NCBI RefSeq assembly: GCF_008370255.1
Contig: NZ_SEUI01000011.1
Span: 392 to 59,064, forward strand
Source of the DNA: Pseudoalteromonas sp. FUC4
Lineage (GTDB): Bacteria > Pseudomonadota > Gammaproteobacteria > Enterobacterales > Alteromonadaceae
Reading direction: 5' to 3'
Length of the DNA: 58,673 nucleotides
Shown: one piece after another, positions 13,085 through 22,950 of the stretch
Numbering within the stretch: the stretch's first letter is position 1
How the letters are laid out: each line of letters starts with the position of its first letter
The notes under the pieces: generated by a model
Database searches by the model: none
Told to the model about the DNA's origin: nothing
Seen by the model: only the letters and a program-made list of their open reading frames with translations
Program-made: the position numbers and the translations under genes

Positions 13085-13124
13085 AAAACTGGCGAAATTA
13101 TACTTAATCCTGCCAGTTTTGCAA
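13085..13124 (-). promoter_or_regulatory. atp operon promoter embedded in an inverted repeat
   Basis: On the minus strand, -35 TTGCAA (13119-13124), a 16-bp spacer and -10 TATAAT (13097-13102), about 50 bp upstream of atpI. Perfect 9-bp arms AAAACTGGC (13085-13093) and GCCAGTTTT (13112-13120) flank the -10 element and overlap the -35 end. The arrangement resembles an operator over a promoter; no known regulator is recognised. Confidence 0.65.
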
Positions 13125-13186
13125 CTTGAGTAGACGCTTTGTAACACGAAATAGCTACAAATGTCCCTTTTTAGACATGTAGAAAA

Positions 13187-14113
13187 CTAATGGTGGGTAT
13201 TGTCTTGGTTAATGCGATTTAAAATGCCGTCAAGTTCGTCCAAATTTGTATAAGAAATAACAAGCTTACCTTTGCCTTTTTTGTTGTAATTTATTTCTAC
13301 TTTGGCACCTAGGTTTTCAGCGAGTTGTTGCTCTAACTGTTTAACATCTGGATCTTTTTCAGCTATTTCTTTAGCTGGCACTGGTTCTAAAATTGAACGA
13401 ACTAACTTTTCGGTTTCACGAACGGTTAGTGCTTTAGCCACAGCTAAACGAGCAGCATCTGATTGTGCTTCTCCCTCAAGGGCTAATAAACAACGAGCAT
13501 GCCCCATTTCAATATCGCCATGTTCTAACAGTATTTTTACATCACTGTTTAGATTATTTAAACGGAGTAAGTTAGTTACTGTAGTACGTGATTTACCAAC
13601 TGCATCTGCTACTTGTTGATGTGTTAATTCAAACTCATTAAGTAAACGATTTAACGCAACCGCTTCTTCCATGGCATTTAAGTCTTCACGCTGAATATTT
13701 TCTATTAGCGCAATAGCAACTGCGGCTTCATCTGGTACGTCTTTTATAATACAAGGTACTGTTTCAAGCTTAGCTATTTGCGCTGCACGCCAACGACGCT
13801 CACCAGCGATAATTTCAAAACTATTTTGTGCAATAGGGCGCACGACTATAGGTTGAATAATACCTTGTGAGCGAATAGAACTAGCAAGCTCTTCTAGTGC
13901 CTCTTCGGACATGTCTTTACGAGGTTGATATTTACCAGAGTGTAAAAACTCGATTGGGAGTTTTTGTAATTCACTGTTAGTTGGCTCAGCCGCATTTTTT
14001 ACAGCTTCAGTCACGTTTGATGTGTCTTGTTCCTTGCTTACGCTTGGTGCAGGCTTTGACGAACTTAAAAGTGCATCGAGTCCTCGGCCTAAACCTCGTT
14101 TTTTAGCAGACAT
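13187..14113 (-). CDS. parB: Chromosome-partitioning protein ParB (CTP-dependent parS clamp)
   Basis: 308 residues. ParB loads at parS palindromes, spreads as a CTP-dependent sliding clamp and works with ParA to segregate origins. It begins with the ParA-interacting KKRGLGRGLDALL; the ParB/Srx domain contains YQPRKDM and the CTP-binding GERRWRA (104-110); a helix-turn-helix lies at about 166-190 (LTHQQVADAVGKSRTTVTNLLRL); and a C-terminal dimerisation domain ends the protein. It follows parA with a 20-bp gap. Candidate parS sites lie 13 kb away inside recF. Confidence 0.97.
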   Translation of the reverse strand: MSAKKRGLGRGLDALLSSSKPAPSVSKEQDTSNVTEAVKNAAEPTNSELQKLPIEFLHSGKYQPRKDMSEEALEELASSIRSQGIIQPIVVRPIAQNSFEIIAGERRWRAAQIAKLETVPCIIKDVPDEAAVAIALIENIQREDLNAMEEAVALNRLLNEFELTHQQVADAVGKSRTTVTNLLRLNNLNSDVKILLEHGDIEMGHARCLLALEGEAQSDAARLAVAKALTVRETEKLVRSILEPVPAKEIAEKDPDVKQLEQQLAENLGAKVEINYNKKGKGKLVISYTNLDELDGILNRINQDNTHH

Positions 14114-14133
14114 GTTATTTTTTTACCTCAAAG

Positions 14134-14919
14134 TTAGGCGACAACGGACGCTGTTTTTTCTTTTCTACGTAACATTTCACCAGCAAGCGCTAAATATGCT
14201 TTAGCGCCACTTGATGCCCGGTCATAATACATTGCAGGTGTACCAAAACTAGGTGCTTCTGCTAAACGAACATTACGCGGGATCACCGTACGGTATACTT
14301 TGTCGCCAAAATGTTGTTTTAATTGTTCTGATACGTCATTCGCTAAACGATTACGCGGATCGTACATAGTACGAAGTATGCCTTCAATTTGTAAGCTAGG
14401 GTTTACTAACTTAGCAAGCTGCGTAATCGTATCCATTAATGCGGTTAACCCTTCAAGTGCATAATACTCACACTGCATTGGCACTAAAATAGAATCTGCT
14501 GCAGCCATTGCGTTAACAGTTAACATATTTAGAGAGGGTGGACAGTCGATAAAAATAAATTCGTACTGGTCCTGAATTTTTTCAAGTGCATTACGTAAAC
14601 GCACTTCACGGGCAAATAATTCCATAAGTTTAACTTCTGCAGCGGTAACATCACCGTTTGCAGCAATCATATGGTATTCACCAGACGTTTCTTTGATAAT
14701 AACGTCTTCTATAGGCTTATCTTCAATAAGTAAGTCGTAAATAGTTGGCACATCGCCGTACTTATCTACGCCACTACCCATAGTCGCATTACCTTGCGGA
14801 TCGAGATCAATTAACAGCACTTTACGTTTCGTTGCAGCCATAGATGCAGCGAGGTTTACAGCGGTTGTAGTTTTACCCACTCCACCTTTTTGATTTGCTA
14901 ATGCGATGACTTTTGCCAC
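14134..14919 (-). CDS. parA: Chromosome-partitioning ATPase ParA (Soj)
   Basis: 261 residues with a deviant Walker A KGGVGKTT (11-18) and FIDCPPSLNMLTVNAM as Walker B/switch region. It binds DNA non-specifically when ATP-bound and moves ParB-parS complexes. The start is GTG at 14917-14919 (MAKVIALANQKGG). It lies 14 bp after rsmG and before parB, the common mnmG-rsmG-parA-parB cluster near origins. Confidence 0.97.
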   Translation of the reverse strand: MAKVIALANQKGGVGKTTTAVNLAASMAATKRKVLLIDLDPQGNATMGSGVDKYGDVPTIYDLLIEDKPIEDVIIKETSGEYHMIAANGDVTAAEVKLMELFAREVRLRNALEKIQDQYEFIFIDCPPSLNMLTVNAMAAADSILVPMQCEYYALEGLTALMDTITQLAKLVNPSLQIEGILRTMYDPRNRLANDVSEQLKQHFGDKVYRTVIPRNVRLAEAPSFGTPAMYYDRASSGAKAYLALAGEMLRRKEKTASVVA

Positions 14920-14933
14920 GGTGTCTCTGATCC

Positions 14934-15554
14934 CTAGTCTTTAGAAAGAATAATTAAATGTCGTTGTGCATCTAACTTAGGTACTTCTAATGCAATTTTT
15001 TGCTCAAACTTAACGCCAGTAGGTAACGACTCTAGCTCTTCACCAGGGAACACACCTTTTAGCGCTATAAATTTACCCGAATGATCAATTAAGTGCGAAC
15101 ACCAGTCAACCATATCTTGTAATGAAGCAAATGCACGACTGAGTACGCCATCTAATTTAACACTTGGCTGATATTCTTCAACTCTTGACTGAACAGGTGT
15201 TACGTTATCAAGGCCAAGCTCATGTTTAACATGCATTAAAAAGCGAACGCGTTTACCTAGACTATCTAGTAACACAAATTGTGTGTTAGGTAATGCAATC
15301 GCCAATACAATGCCCGGAAGGCCAGGCCCTGTGCCAACATCAATATAATGATGACCGGGTAAGTGAGGTGCAACAACTAAACTATCCATAATATGCTTAA
15401 TCATCATTTCTTCAGGTAAGCGTACCGAAGTTAAATTATAAGCTTTATTCCACTTATCTAATAACTCGACGTAACGAACTAGCTGTTGCTGTTGTTTTTC
15501 TGTTAGCGCAATATCAGTTTGCGCTAACAATGTAGTTAATTGTTGCTGTAACAC
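14934..15554 (-). CDS. rsmG: 16S rRNA (guanine-527-N7) methyltransferase
   Basis: 206 residues (E. coli 207). RsmG methylates G527 of 16S rRNA using S-adenosylmethionine. The SAM-binding loop is [13 protein letters not shown] (about 67-79); [13 protein letters not shown] is the other family motif. The start appears to be GTG at 15552-15554. It follows mnmG by 15 bp, so the two are probably co-transcribed. Confidence 0.97.
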   Translation of the reverse strand: MLQQQLTTLLAQTDIALTEKQQQQLVRYVELLDKWNKAYNLTSVRLPEEMMIKHIMDSLVVAPHLPGHHYIDVGTGPGLPGIVLAIALPNTQFVLLDSLGKRVRFLMHVKHELGLDNVTPVQSRVEEYQPSVKLDGVLSRAFASLQDMVDWCSHLIDHSGKFIALKGVFPGEELESLPTGVKFEQKIALEVPKLDAQRHLIILSKD

Positions 15555-15569
15555 TATGTACCCTTATCG

Positions 15570-17459
15570 TTACGCAGATTTGCGTAATAAGCCTTGCTTC
15601 TTCAGATACACTAATAATAGCGAAATCGCAGCTGGGGTGATACCAGAAATACGCGATGCTTGGCCAATAGTGTCTGGACGTGACTCAATAAGCTTAGCAA
15701 CAACCTCATTTGATAAACCTGATACAGTTTTATAATCAAACTCTTTTGGTAAAATTGTTTGCTCATGACGAAGCTGCTTATTGATCTCATCTTGTTGACG
15801 CGCAATATAACCTGCGTACTTAGTATGGATCTCAACTTGTTCAAGTGCTGCTACGTTTGCAAATTCAGATCCTAAACCGTCAATAGCCATAAGATCGTTA
15901 TAACGAATCTCTGGACGACGAAGTAATTCTTCTAAACTTGCTTCACGAGTTAATGGTGTTTTTAGTAATGCATTTACTTGATCAACAACAACGTGATCTT
16001 TATGAATCCACGTATCTTTAATGCGTTGCTTCTCTTTTTCGATTACTTCCATTTTCTCGTTAAATGCCTGCCAACGTTCGTCATTAACTAAACCCAGCTC
16101 ACGGCCTTTTTCAGTTAAGCGAATATCTGCATTATCTTCACGAAGTAGTAAACGGTATTCGGCACGACTAGTAAACATGCGGTACGGTTCTTTCGTACCC
16201 AGTGTTGCTAAGTCGTCGATTAATACACCCACGTAAGCTTCATCGCGACGTGGCGTCCAAGAATCTTTACCTTGCACTTTTAACGCAGCATTCATACCTG
16301 CAATTAAGCCTTGTGCACCCGCTTCTTCATAACCGGTAGTGCCATTAATTTGACCCGCGAAAAATAAGCCTTCGATAAATTTTGTTTCTAAAGACTGTTT
16401 TAAATCGCGTGGATCAAAGTAGTCATATTCTATTGCATAGCCTGGTCGACAAATATGTGCATTTTCAAAACCAGAAATAGATTGCACAATCTCAAGTTGT
16501 ACATCAAACGGTAAACTAGTAGAAATACCATTTGGATATAATTCGTATGATGTTAAGCCTTCAGGTTCAACAAATATTTGGTGCTTATCTTTATCCGCAA
16601 AACGTACAATTTTATCTTCAATTGATGGGCAGTAACGTGGACCAATACCTTCAATAACACCTGAGTACATAGGTGAGCGATGTAGGTTTTTACGAATAAC
16701 ATCATGTGTTTTTTCATTTGTGTAAGTGATGTAACACGGTATTTGTTGTGGGTGATCTGATTGTTTACCCATAAATGAAAATACAGGTGTTGGCATATCA
16801 CCTGGCTGTGCTTCCATTTTTGTAAAATCAACTGTACGTACATCAATACGTGGCGGAGTACCTGTTTTTAAACGATCCACTCTAAAAGGGTGTTCGCGTA
16901 AACGTTCAGCTAATGCAATTGATGGTGGATCACCAGCACGACCGCCTTTGTAATTTTCTAAACCAATGTGTATTTGGCCACCTAAAAAAGTACCCACGGT
17001 TAAAACAACACTTGGAGCACTAAAACGTAAACCCATTTGAGTTACTACGCCAGTAACACGATCGTTTTCAACAATAAGATCATCACATGATTGTTGAAAA
17101 ATCTTAAGGTTATCTTGATTTTGTAATGTTGTTTGAATAGCTGCTTTGTACAAAGCGCGATCTGCTTGTGCTCGAGTTGCACGAACAGCAGGTCCTTTTG
17201 AAGAGTTTAGTGTGCGAAATTGGATCCCGCCTTTGTCAATGGCCTGTGCCATTGCACCGCCAAGCGCATCAATTTCTTTTACCAAATGACCTTTGCCAAT
17301 CCCACCAATCGCTGGGTTACAAGACATTTGACCAAGGGTATCCATATTGTGAGTCAGTAGCAGAGTATTCATCCCCATACGGGCAGCTGCTAATGCGGCT
17401 TCAGTGCCAGCATGTCCACCACCTACTACGATAACGTCAAAATTTTCGTGAAAAATCAT
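15570..17459 (-). CDS. mnmG: tRNA uridine-34 5-carboxymethylaminomethyl modification enzyme, FAD subunit
   Basis: 629 residues, exactly the E. coli length. MnmG works with MnmE to modify the wobble uridine of several tRNAs. The FAD-binding [10 protein letters not shown] lies at 13-22; the family signatures [35 protein letters not shown] and [15 protein letters not shown] are present. An AGGA site precedes the ATG at 17457-17459, and a GATC site lies within that leader. Its 5' side faces the oriC-type region, as in E. coli and Vibrio. Confidence 0.98.
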   Translation of the reverse strand: MIFHENFDVIVVGGGHAGTEAALAAARMGMNTLLLTHNMDTLGQMSCNPAIGGIGKGHLVKEIDALGGAMAQAIDKGGIQFRTLNSSKGPAVRATRAQADRALYKAAIQTTLQNQDNLKIFQQSCDDLIVENDRVTGVVTQMGLRFSAPSVVLTVGTFLGGQIHIGLENYKGGRAGDPPSIALAERLREHPFRVDRLKTGTPPRIDVRTVDFTKMEAQPGDMPTPVFSFMGKQSDHPQQIPCYITYTNEKTHDVIRKNLHRSPMYSGVIEGIGPRYCPSIEDKIVRFADKDKHQIFVEPEGLTSYELYPNGISTSLPFDVQLEIVQSISGFENAHICRPGYAIEYDYFDPRDLKQSLETKFIEGLFFAGQINGTTGYEEAGAQGLIAGMNAALKVQGKDSWTPRRDEAYVGVLIDDLATLGTKEPYRMFTSRAEYRLLLREDNADIRLTEKGRELGLVNDERWQAFNEKMEVIEKEKQRIKDTWIHKDHVVVDQVNALLKTPLTREASLEELLRRPEIRYNDLMAIDGLGSEFANVAALEQVEIHTKYAGYIARQQDEINKQLRHEQTILPKEFDYKTVSGLSNEVVAKLIESRPDTIGQASRISGITPAAISLLLVYLKKQGLLRKSA

Positions 17460-17499
17460 TAATGGGATCCTACTTAAATCAAACCGGTAAACTTCAAAA

Positions 17500-17887
17500 G
17501 GGAGCGTATTCTACCTAGAAATTGGCAGAAGATAAATGATTAAACAAAGAGCAAGATCTAAGTATGTGATCTCTAATAATATAAAGGATCTTTTAAAGAG
17601 ATCTTTTATTACTATTACTACTACTGATCAGCTTTTCTGTTGATAAGGTTTAGATCTTCATTTAAAACATGAAATTAGATCAGATCTAAAGGTGTTAATA
17701 TGATCGGATCATCCAGCAAATAAGCTCTGATCAAAAAGGTACCTTATGCACAGGGCTGAATCAGTTGGATCTTATCCCATGGATAAGCATGCTTTAAAAA
17801 GCAGTTTATTCAATCTTTATCCACAAAATCTATTAAATTATTAGTAAATTGTGGGTAACTTTATATATAACTTTTTACTTGATCTAT
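17500..17887. other. Candidate replication origin oriC between mnmG and mioC
   Basis: Fourteen GATC sites occur between 17466 and 17884, against about two expected. DnaA-box sequences: TTATGCACA (17744-17752), TTATCCCAT (17772-17780), an inverted TTATCCATG (17778-17786), the perfect TTATCCACA (17817-17825) and an inverted TTACCCACA (17850-17858). An AT-rich part with GATCTTTTATT-type elements at 17587-17610 resembles the E. coli unwinding 13-mers, and six A(T/C)T triplets follow at 17608-17625. The place between mnmG and mioC matches the enterobacterial and Vibrio origin. No experiment in the sequence proves activity. Confidence 0.85.
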
Positions 17888-18337
17888 CTATTTTAAGCCT
17901 GTTTTGGTTATCCAAGAGTCTAACCATGCTAATGCTGTGTCTTCTGGTAGTGCTTCATCGAGAATATTAAGCTCTAAGCGTTCTGCTACTTTCATAGCGC
18001 CTTTTTGAGATAGTAAGGCATCTATATTACGTCCAGCTTGGTTGTAAGTGTCATAACTGGTATCACCTAAAGCGATTACTGAGTATTTTAATTCTGATAA
18101 ATCATTAGCTTGAGTCACATCTTCAACAAAGCTAATAAAGTTTTCAGGATAATCACCTGCACCATAAGTAGATGTACAAATTAACCAAATGGTATTTTGC
18201 TGATCAATATCGCTAAATTCAGGTTGATCATGTAGTTGTGTAGTAATACCAAGGTTATTAAGCGCGTCGCTTAGTTGCTCTGCAACATACTCGGCTGATC
18301 CCATTTGGCTGCCAACAATAAGATTTACTGAACTCAT
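17888..18337 (-). CDS. mioC: Flavodoxin-like protein MioC
   Basis: 149 residues (E. coli 147). A short-chain flavodoxin that binds FMN; in E. coli it supports biotin synthase. The FMN phosphate loop is at the N-terminus (LIVGSQMGSAEYVAEQL) and STYGAGDYPENF is a second FMN loop. It is transcribed towards the oriC-type region. A DnaA-box-like TTACCCACA lies upstream on its own strand at 18386-18394, as in the DnaA-controlled mioC promoter of E. coli. Confidence 0.93.
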   Translation of the reverse strand: MSSVNLIVGSQMGSAEYVAEQLSDALNNLGITTQLHDQPEFSDIDQQNTIWLICTSTYGAGDYPENFISFVEDVTQANDLSELKYSVIALGDTSYDTYNQAGRNIDALLSQKGAMKVAERLELNILDEALPEDTALAWLDSWITKTGLK

Positions 18338-19344
18338 GAATATTAGTGATCACATTGGTTTTAATTGCTGCCTATGATAACTGAGTGTGGGTAACAGTAA
18401 AGTTAAGAGTGCTTTTTTGTATAACTATTTTTGTGCTAATTTCACTCTCATTTAAAATTACGCGCTTAAGTTATTGATATTATGTGGTTTAACAAAATAT
18501 CTTTAAATGTAATCTTCTGATCAAGTTGTTGATAACAATGGGGGAAGCTCTGTTTAAACACACTTTTTAGGTTGTTTAATAATCGCTAAGTTATTGATAT
18601 TACTATTTAGTGAAAGACTTAATTGTAAGTCTAGGCATAAAAAGCACAAGTTGATCATAATGTGGATATAAAGGTTGTTGATAACCTTAAATTTAGATCG
18701 AAAATAATTTTATTAAATGATCTAACTGAGCTGATCTGACGAAATTAATTAGAAATAAGCTTATAAACAGATAATTTTTAATAGATCGTTAGGTTTTTTC
18801 GCGTGTGGTAGCTCAATTTACTATTTAGTTGAGCTAAAAATTAGGTTTTGTGGATAAGTGATCTCAATATATTTAATTTAATGCGTCTTTATAGCTACTT
18901 TTTTTTATGTATTCTGCTGGTGGATTAGCAGATCAAAAGTTTGGTGTACTCAAATCTCGAATTATTTTTATTAAAAAGCGGCAGTGATCGTCTGTCCATA
19001 TGTTGTATAAAGTTGGTTATTTAGAGTATTGATCGTCACGTTTTAGCTCTTAAATTGAGCAAATGTCATCAGTTTTTATGAGCTAGGTAATTATAAAAAA
19101 ACTATTTATAACTAATTTTTGTGTGGTGGATAACGATTTTAAAATCGTATTTTGTTTGAAATATGTATAGGTTTTGACCTTAAAATAGGTATTACTTGCG
19201 CTATTAATACCTTACTTAAAGGCTCTTTCCACTGTCTAATCTACATGATCTGGCTGGTAATAATTATCGCTTTGGGTATGATTTTATTGGCAGAACTGGC
19301 TGGGGTTGACGGTATAAATACATATTCTATGGTGAATATTTTAC
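18338..19344. other. Gene-free field rich in GATC and DnaA boxes between mioC and mnmE
   Basis: About 1 kb without a convincing gene. Twelve GATC sites (18348 to 19247) and several DnaA-box-like 9-mers are present, all on the minus strand: TTACCCACA 18386-18394, ATATCCACA 18661-18669, the perfect TTATCCACA 18849-18857 and TTATCCACC 19135-19143. Several TTATCAACA-type sequences add to these. A 15-bp direct repeat AAGTTATTGATATTA occurs at 18468-18482 and 18588-18602, 120 bp apart. The region must also hold the mioC promoter. It may be an extension of oriC or a DnaA/SeqA titration field (inference). Confidence 0.6.
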
Positions 19345-19371
19345 ATAAAAAAAGAGCACCGAAGTGCTCTT
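19345..19371 (-). terminator. Terminator of mnmE
   Basis: Perfect stem AAGAGCAC/GTGCTCTT (19352-19359 and 19364-19371) closed by TTCG on the minus strand and followed by seven T. It lies 30 bp past the mnmE stop. Confidence 0.92.
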
Positions 19372-19400
19372 ATAATAAAAATATATCTGTAATAAGGTGC

Positions 19401-20765
19401 TTATTTACCAATACAAAATGAGCTAAATATTTTGCCAAGTAAGTCGTCCGAGGTAAATTCACCGGTTATTTCGTTTAAATACTGCTGTGTTAAACGCAGT
19501 TCTTCAGCCAATATTTCACCAGCAATGTGCATTTCTAATTGTGTTTTACCTGTTTCTAAATGATACGCAGCGCTCTCTAGTGCATCCAAATGACGACGGC
19601 GCGCCATAAAGCCACCCTCTGTAGCGCCTTGAAAGCCTATACAGGCTTTTAAATGCTCGCGAACAAGTTCAATACCGTCAGCATTTTTAGCACTTAAGCT
19701 GATGACCGGGTATTGTTGCTCTTGCTCCATTCCGACTATATCACCCGATAAATCAGCTTTATTTCTGATGACCGTAACGCCCATACCTTCTGGTAATTTG
19801 GCCATAAATTCAGGCCAAATTTTATGCGGGTCAGTATCTATAGTGTCAGTGCCATCAAGCATAAATAAAACGCGATCGGCTTGGTTTATTTCATCCCACG
19901 CACGCTCAATCCCTATTTGCTCAACTCTGTCTGGGCTTTCACGTAGCCCAGCTGTATCTATAATATGCAGAGGCATACCATCTATATGTATATGCTCTCT
20001 AAGTACGTCGCGAGTGGTACCGGCTATTTCTGTTACGATAGCGGCTTCGCGACCAGCTAGAGCGTTAAGTAGGCTTGATTTACCCGCATTAGGGCGACCT
20101 GCAATAACAACACGCATTCCTTCGCGCATGATGCTGCCTTGTTTGGCTTGGTTGGTTACTGTATTAAGCTGAGTAATAATGGTGTCTAAGTCGCCTGACA
20201 CTTTACCATCTGATAGAAAATCAATTTCTTCATCCGGAAAATCAATTGCCGCTTCTACATACATGCGTAAGTGAATTACTTTTTCTACCAGTGTTTCTAT
20301 GTGCTTAGAAAATTCACCTTGTAGCGATTGCAGGGCGCTTTTAGCAGCTTGCTCGCTCGTTGCATTAATTAAGTCGGCGATAGCCTCTGCTTGTGTTAAA
20401 TCAAGCTTATCGTTCATAAATGCACGCTCAGAAAACTCACCAGGCTTTGCTAAACGAACGCCCTCTATTTTACTAATTTCTTTAAGTAGCATATCAAGTA
20501 CTACAGGACCGCCGTGGCCTTGTAATTCAAGTACGTCTTCACCAGTAAATGAGTTAGGACCTGCAAAGTAAATGGCAATACCTTGGTCAAGTTGCTCGCC
20601 AGCAAGGCTTTTAAATGGCACGTAATCGGCGTAACGAACTTTAGGAATTTTGCCTACTACTTTTTCGGCGACACTTTTAGCAAGGTTGCCTGAAACGCGA
20701 ATAATACCAACACCACCACGTCCGGGGGCAGTTGCTTGTGCTGCAATTGTATCTTGATTGATCAT
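19401..20765 (-). CDS. mnmE: tRNA modification GTPase MnmE
   Basis: 454 residues from the ATG at 20763-20765 ([26 protein letters not shown]), the length of E. coli MnmE; the open frame extends 30 codons upstream but runs into the yidC terminator. MnmE and MnmG form the complex that modifies U34 of tRNAs. The tetrahydrofolate-binding N-domain is followed by the G domain with GRPNAGKS (223-230), DTAGLRES and NKADL, and the C-terminus is the conserved FCIGK. No strong ribosome site is seen. It follows yidC, but a terminator stands between them. Confidence 0.97.
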   Translation of the reverse strand: MINQDTIAAQATAPGRGGVGIIRVSGNLAKSVAEKVVGKIPKVRYADYVPFKSLAGEQLDQGIAIYFAGPNSFTGEDVLELQGHGGPVVLDMLLKEISKIEGVRLAKPGEFSERAFMNDKLDLTQAEAIADLINATSEQAAKSALQSLQGEFSKHIETLVEKVIHLRMYVEAAIDFPDEEIDFLSDGKVSGDLDTIITQLNTVTNQAKQGSIMREGMRVVIAGRPNAGKSSLLNALAGREAAIVTEIAGTTRDVLREHIHIDGMPLHIIDTAGLRESPDRVEQIGIERAWDEINQADRVLFMLDGTDTIDTDPHKIWPEFMAKLPEGMGVTVIRNKADLSGDIVGMEQEQQYPVISLSAKNADGIELVREHLKACIGFQGATEGGFMARRRHLDALESAAYHLETGKTQLEMHIAGEILAEELRLTQQYLNEITGEFTSDDLLGKIFSSFCIGK

Positions 20766-20854
20766 GCTATTAATTTGCCAACGATAAGTAACTTTATGGC
20801 GGTATTGTAACCTATGAAATAAACACTCGCGAATACTCTGGTGAAAAACAGGCA

Positions 20855-20880
20855 ATAAAAAAGGCGACCGAAGTCGCCTT
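20855..20880 (-). terminator. Terminator of the rpmH-rnpA-yidD-yidC operon
   Basis: Stem AAGGCGAC/GTCGCCTT (20861-20868 and 20873-20880) with a TTCG tetraloop on the minus strand and a T-run. It lies 20 bp after the yidC stop. Confidence 0.92.
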
Positions 20881-20899
20881 TATATAAGTAGGAGCTTAG

Positions 20900-22537
20900 T
20901 CAGCCTCTTACTTTAATTCCTTTCTTTTCCATGCCACGGTAGATGATTAACATCTGGACAATAGAAATAAGGTTAGACACTAACCAGTAAAGAACTAAAC
21001 CAGATGGGAACCATAAGAAAAATACAGAGAAGATAACCGGCATAAAGGTCATCATTTTTTGCTGCATTGGATCAGTTACCGTCATAGGCTGTAGTTTTTG
21101 CGTCACAAACATACTCGCGCCAAATAAGATTGGTAATACGTAGTACGGGTCTTGTGCAGAAAGGTCAGTTAACCAAAAAATAAATTCAGCATGGCGAAGT
21201 TCAGTAGACTCTAAGAATACGTAGAACAAGGCTAAGAAAATTGGCATTTGTAGCAAAATAGGGAAACAGCCACCCATTGGGTTAACTTTTTCTTTTTTGT
21301 ACATTTCCATAGTTGCTTGGCCGAACTTTTGACGGTCATCACCAAACTTTTCTTTAAGAGCTGCCATTTTAGGCTGTAGGGCACGCATTTTTGCCATTGA
21401 AGTGTATTGCGCTTTAGTAAGTGGGTACATTAACGATTTAACGATAATAGTGATGGCAATAATTGCTACACCCCAGTTACCTAAAATGCTATGTAGCCAT
21501 TTTAGCAATACAAATAAAGGTTGCGAAATAAACCATAACCAACCGTAATCTACAGTTAAGTCTAAGTCTGGATGAATCGCTTCAAGAATATCTGACTCTT
21601 TCGGGCCCATATAATAAGTAGCAGTTAGTGTTTGCTCACTACCAGCTTGAATATTTACAGCGGGATCTTTAGCACCAATAATAGCGGCATTACTTTTTGT
21701 AATTAAGCTATAAATTGTATTTGTTTGATCCTGCATTGGAACCCAAGCACTTACAAAGTAATGTTGTATAAATGCAACATAACCACCTTGCGTGTTTTTG
21801 TTTAGGTTTTTATCAGCCATATCCGAAAAACTATACTTTTCGTATGGTTCTTCGTCAGTACCGTATGCAGCACCTAAATAGTTTTGATCAACCATGCTAC
21901 CTTTTTCTTGTACGGTACGCTTAATTTGCGTGTATAGCTGTACTTGAAGAGGTGCGCTGGTAGTGTTGTTAACTTTGTATTCTAAGCCTACGTCATACTG
22001 ACCTTTTTTGAATACATACGTTTTAGTAAAACTAACACCATTACTATCAGTAAACTGAAGTGGAACGCGAAGCTCATCACCCGTTAAGGTATATGATTTT
22101 TGTTCGGTACTATAAGTAGGGCGACCATTAGCTGATGCATCAGGGCCATTTAAGCCAATTAAGCCACTTTGTGAAAAGTATTGTTTGCCACTATCAAGCT
22201 GACCAAGAAGCATATAAGGAGTGTCACTTCCTTTAGTTTCTTCGTATTGAAGAAGGTCTGTTTCAACAATGTCACCGCCTTTGGTGTCAATTTTAACTTT
22301 AAAAACGTCAGTTGTGATTTCAATAACTGAACGTTTAGCTAAAGTTGTTGAAGCGGGTAAACCTGAATCTGACGATGAAGGAATATAATCATCCGACTCT
22401 GGTGAATTTGCTTGTAGTGTTTGTGTTGTGGCACTTGGATCGGCTTTAGGCTTGTTGTAATCATTATCCCATTCTTGGAACAATAAAAACGACACTAGCA
22501 TTAGGCCAATTAATAAAAACGTGCGTTGCGATTCCAT
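20900..22537 (-). CDS. yidC: Membrane protein insertase YidC
   Basis: 545 residues (E. coli 548). YidC inserts and folds inner-membrane proteins, alone or with SecYEG; F0 subunit c is a known client. The N-terminal anchor ESQRTFLLIGLMLVSFLLFQEW is followed by a large periplasmic domain (about 60-340) and five C-terminal helices with NPMGGCFPILLQMPIFLALFYVF and the conserved Arg in the groove region (WGVAIIAITIIVKSLMYPLTKAQ). It ends in basic RGMEKKGIKVRG. It starts 8 bp after yidD. Confidence 0.98.
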   Translation of the reverse strand: MESQRTFLLIGLMLVSFLLFQEWDNDYNKPKADPSATTQTLQANSPESDDYIPSSSDSGLPASTTLAKRSVIEITTDVFKVKIDTKGGDIVETDLLQYEETKGSDTPYMLLGQLDSGKQYFSQSGLIGLNGPDASANGRPTYSTEQKSYTLTGDELRVPLQFTDSNGVSFTKTYVFKKGQYDVGLEYKVNNTTSAPLQVQLYTQIKRTVQEKGSMVDQNYLGAAYGTDEEPYEKYSFSDMADKNLNKNTQGGYVAFIQHYFVSAWVPMQDQTNTIYSLITKSNAAIIGAKDPAVNIQAGSEQTLTATYYMGPKESDILEAIHPDLDLTVDYGWLWFISQPLFVLLKWLHSILGNWGVAIIAITIIVKSLMYPLTKAQYTSMAKMRALQPKMAALKEKFGDDRQKFGQATMEMYKKEKVNPMGGCFPILLQMPIFLALFYVFLESTELRHAEFIFWLTDLSAQDPYYVLPILFGASMFVTQKLQPMTVTDPMQQKMMTFMPVIFSVFFLWFPSGLVLYWLVSNLISIVQMLIIYRGMEKKGIKVRG

Positions 22538-22545
22538 AACAGCTC

Positions 22546-22821
22546 TTATTTCTCGTGTTGGTGGTTAATATGGGTTAATTTTTCAGGTACGGGGTCGTCT
22601 CCACCTGAATGTAAAGGATGGCATTTTAATATGCGTTTTAAAGCTAACCAACTACCTTTTATAAATCCATGCAAATTAATTGCTTGGATTGCATAATGTG
22701 AGCAGCTTGGATTAAAACGACAATGCGGACCTAACAGCGGGCTAATCCACTTTTGATAACCGCGGATAAATAACACTAAACAAACCTTAGGAAAAGCAAC
22801 AAGTGGTTTAATTAACCTCAT
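22546..22821 (-). CDS. yidD: Membrane protein insertion efficiency factor YidD
   Basis: 91 residues from the ATG at 22819-22821 ([40 protein letters not shown]), with AGGGG about 10 bases upstream; an earlier in-frame ATG 14 codons up gives an atypical N-terminus. YidD is a small inner-membrane-associated protein that aids YidC-dependent insertion. The Cys-rich signature [11 protein letters not shown] and the [15 protein letters not shown] end are diagnostic. Confidence 0.95.
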   Translation of the reverse strand: MRLIKPLVAFPKVCLVLFIRGYQKWISPLLGPHCRFNPSCSHYAIQAINLHGFIKGSWLALKRILKCHPLHSGGDDPVPEKLTHINHQHEK

Positions 22822-22950
22822 GATGTTTATGCCCCTACTTAAGTTTAGTGAGATAGATATCATGTATTTAAAGACTCAATTAGAAATTTTAAATGCATGA
22901 TTAAAAGGTGAGCTAAAGATACATTAATTAACCCTGCAATTCTATTGCAA

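Noticed and set aside
19152..19421. An 89-codon open frame on the plus strand between mioC and mnmE
   Set aside because: It has no ribosome site or recognisable family, and it reads through the mnmE terminator hairpin and into the mnmE 3' end on the opposite strand.
19702..20172. A 156-codon open frame opposite mnmE
   Set aside because: It is a shadow of the well-supported mnmE gene, with Ser/Ile-rich composition typical of antisense frames.
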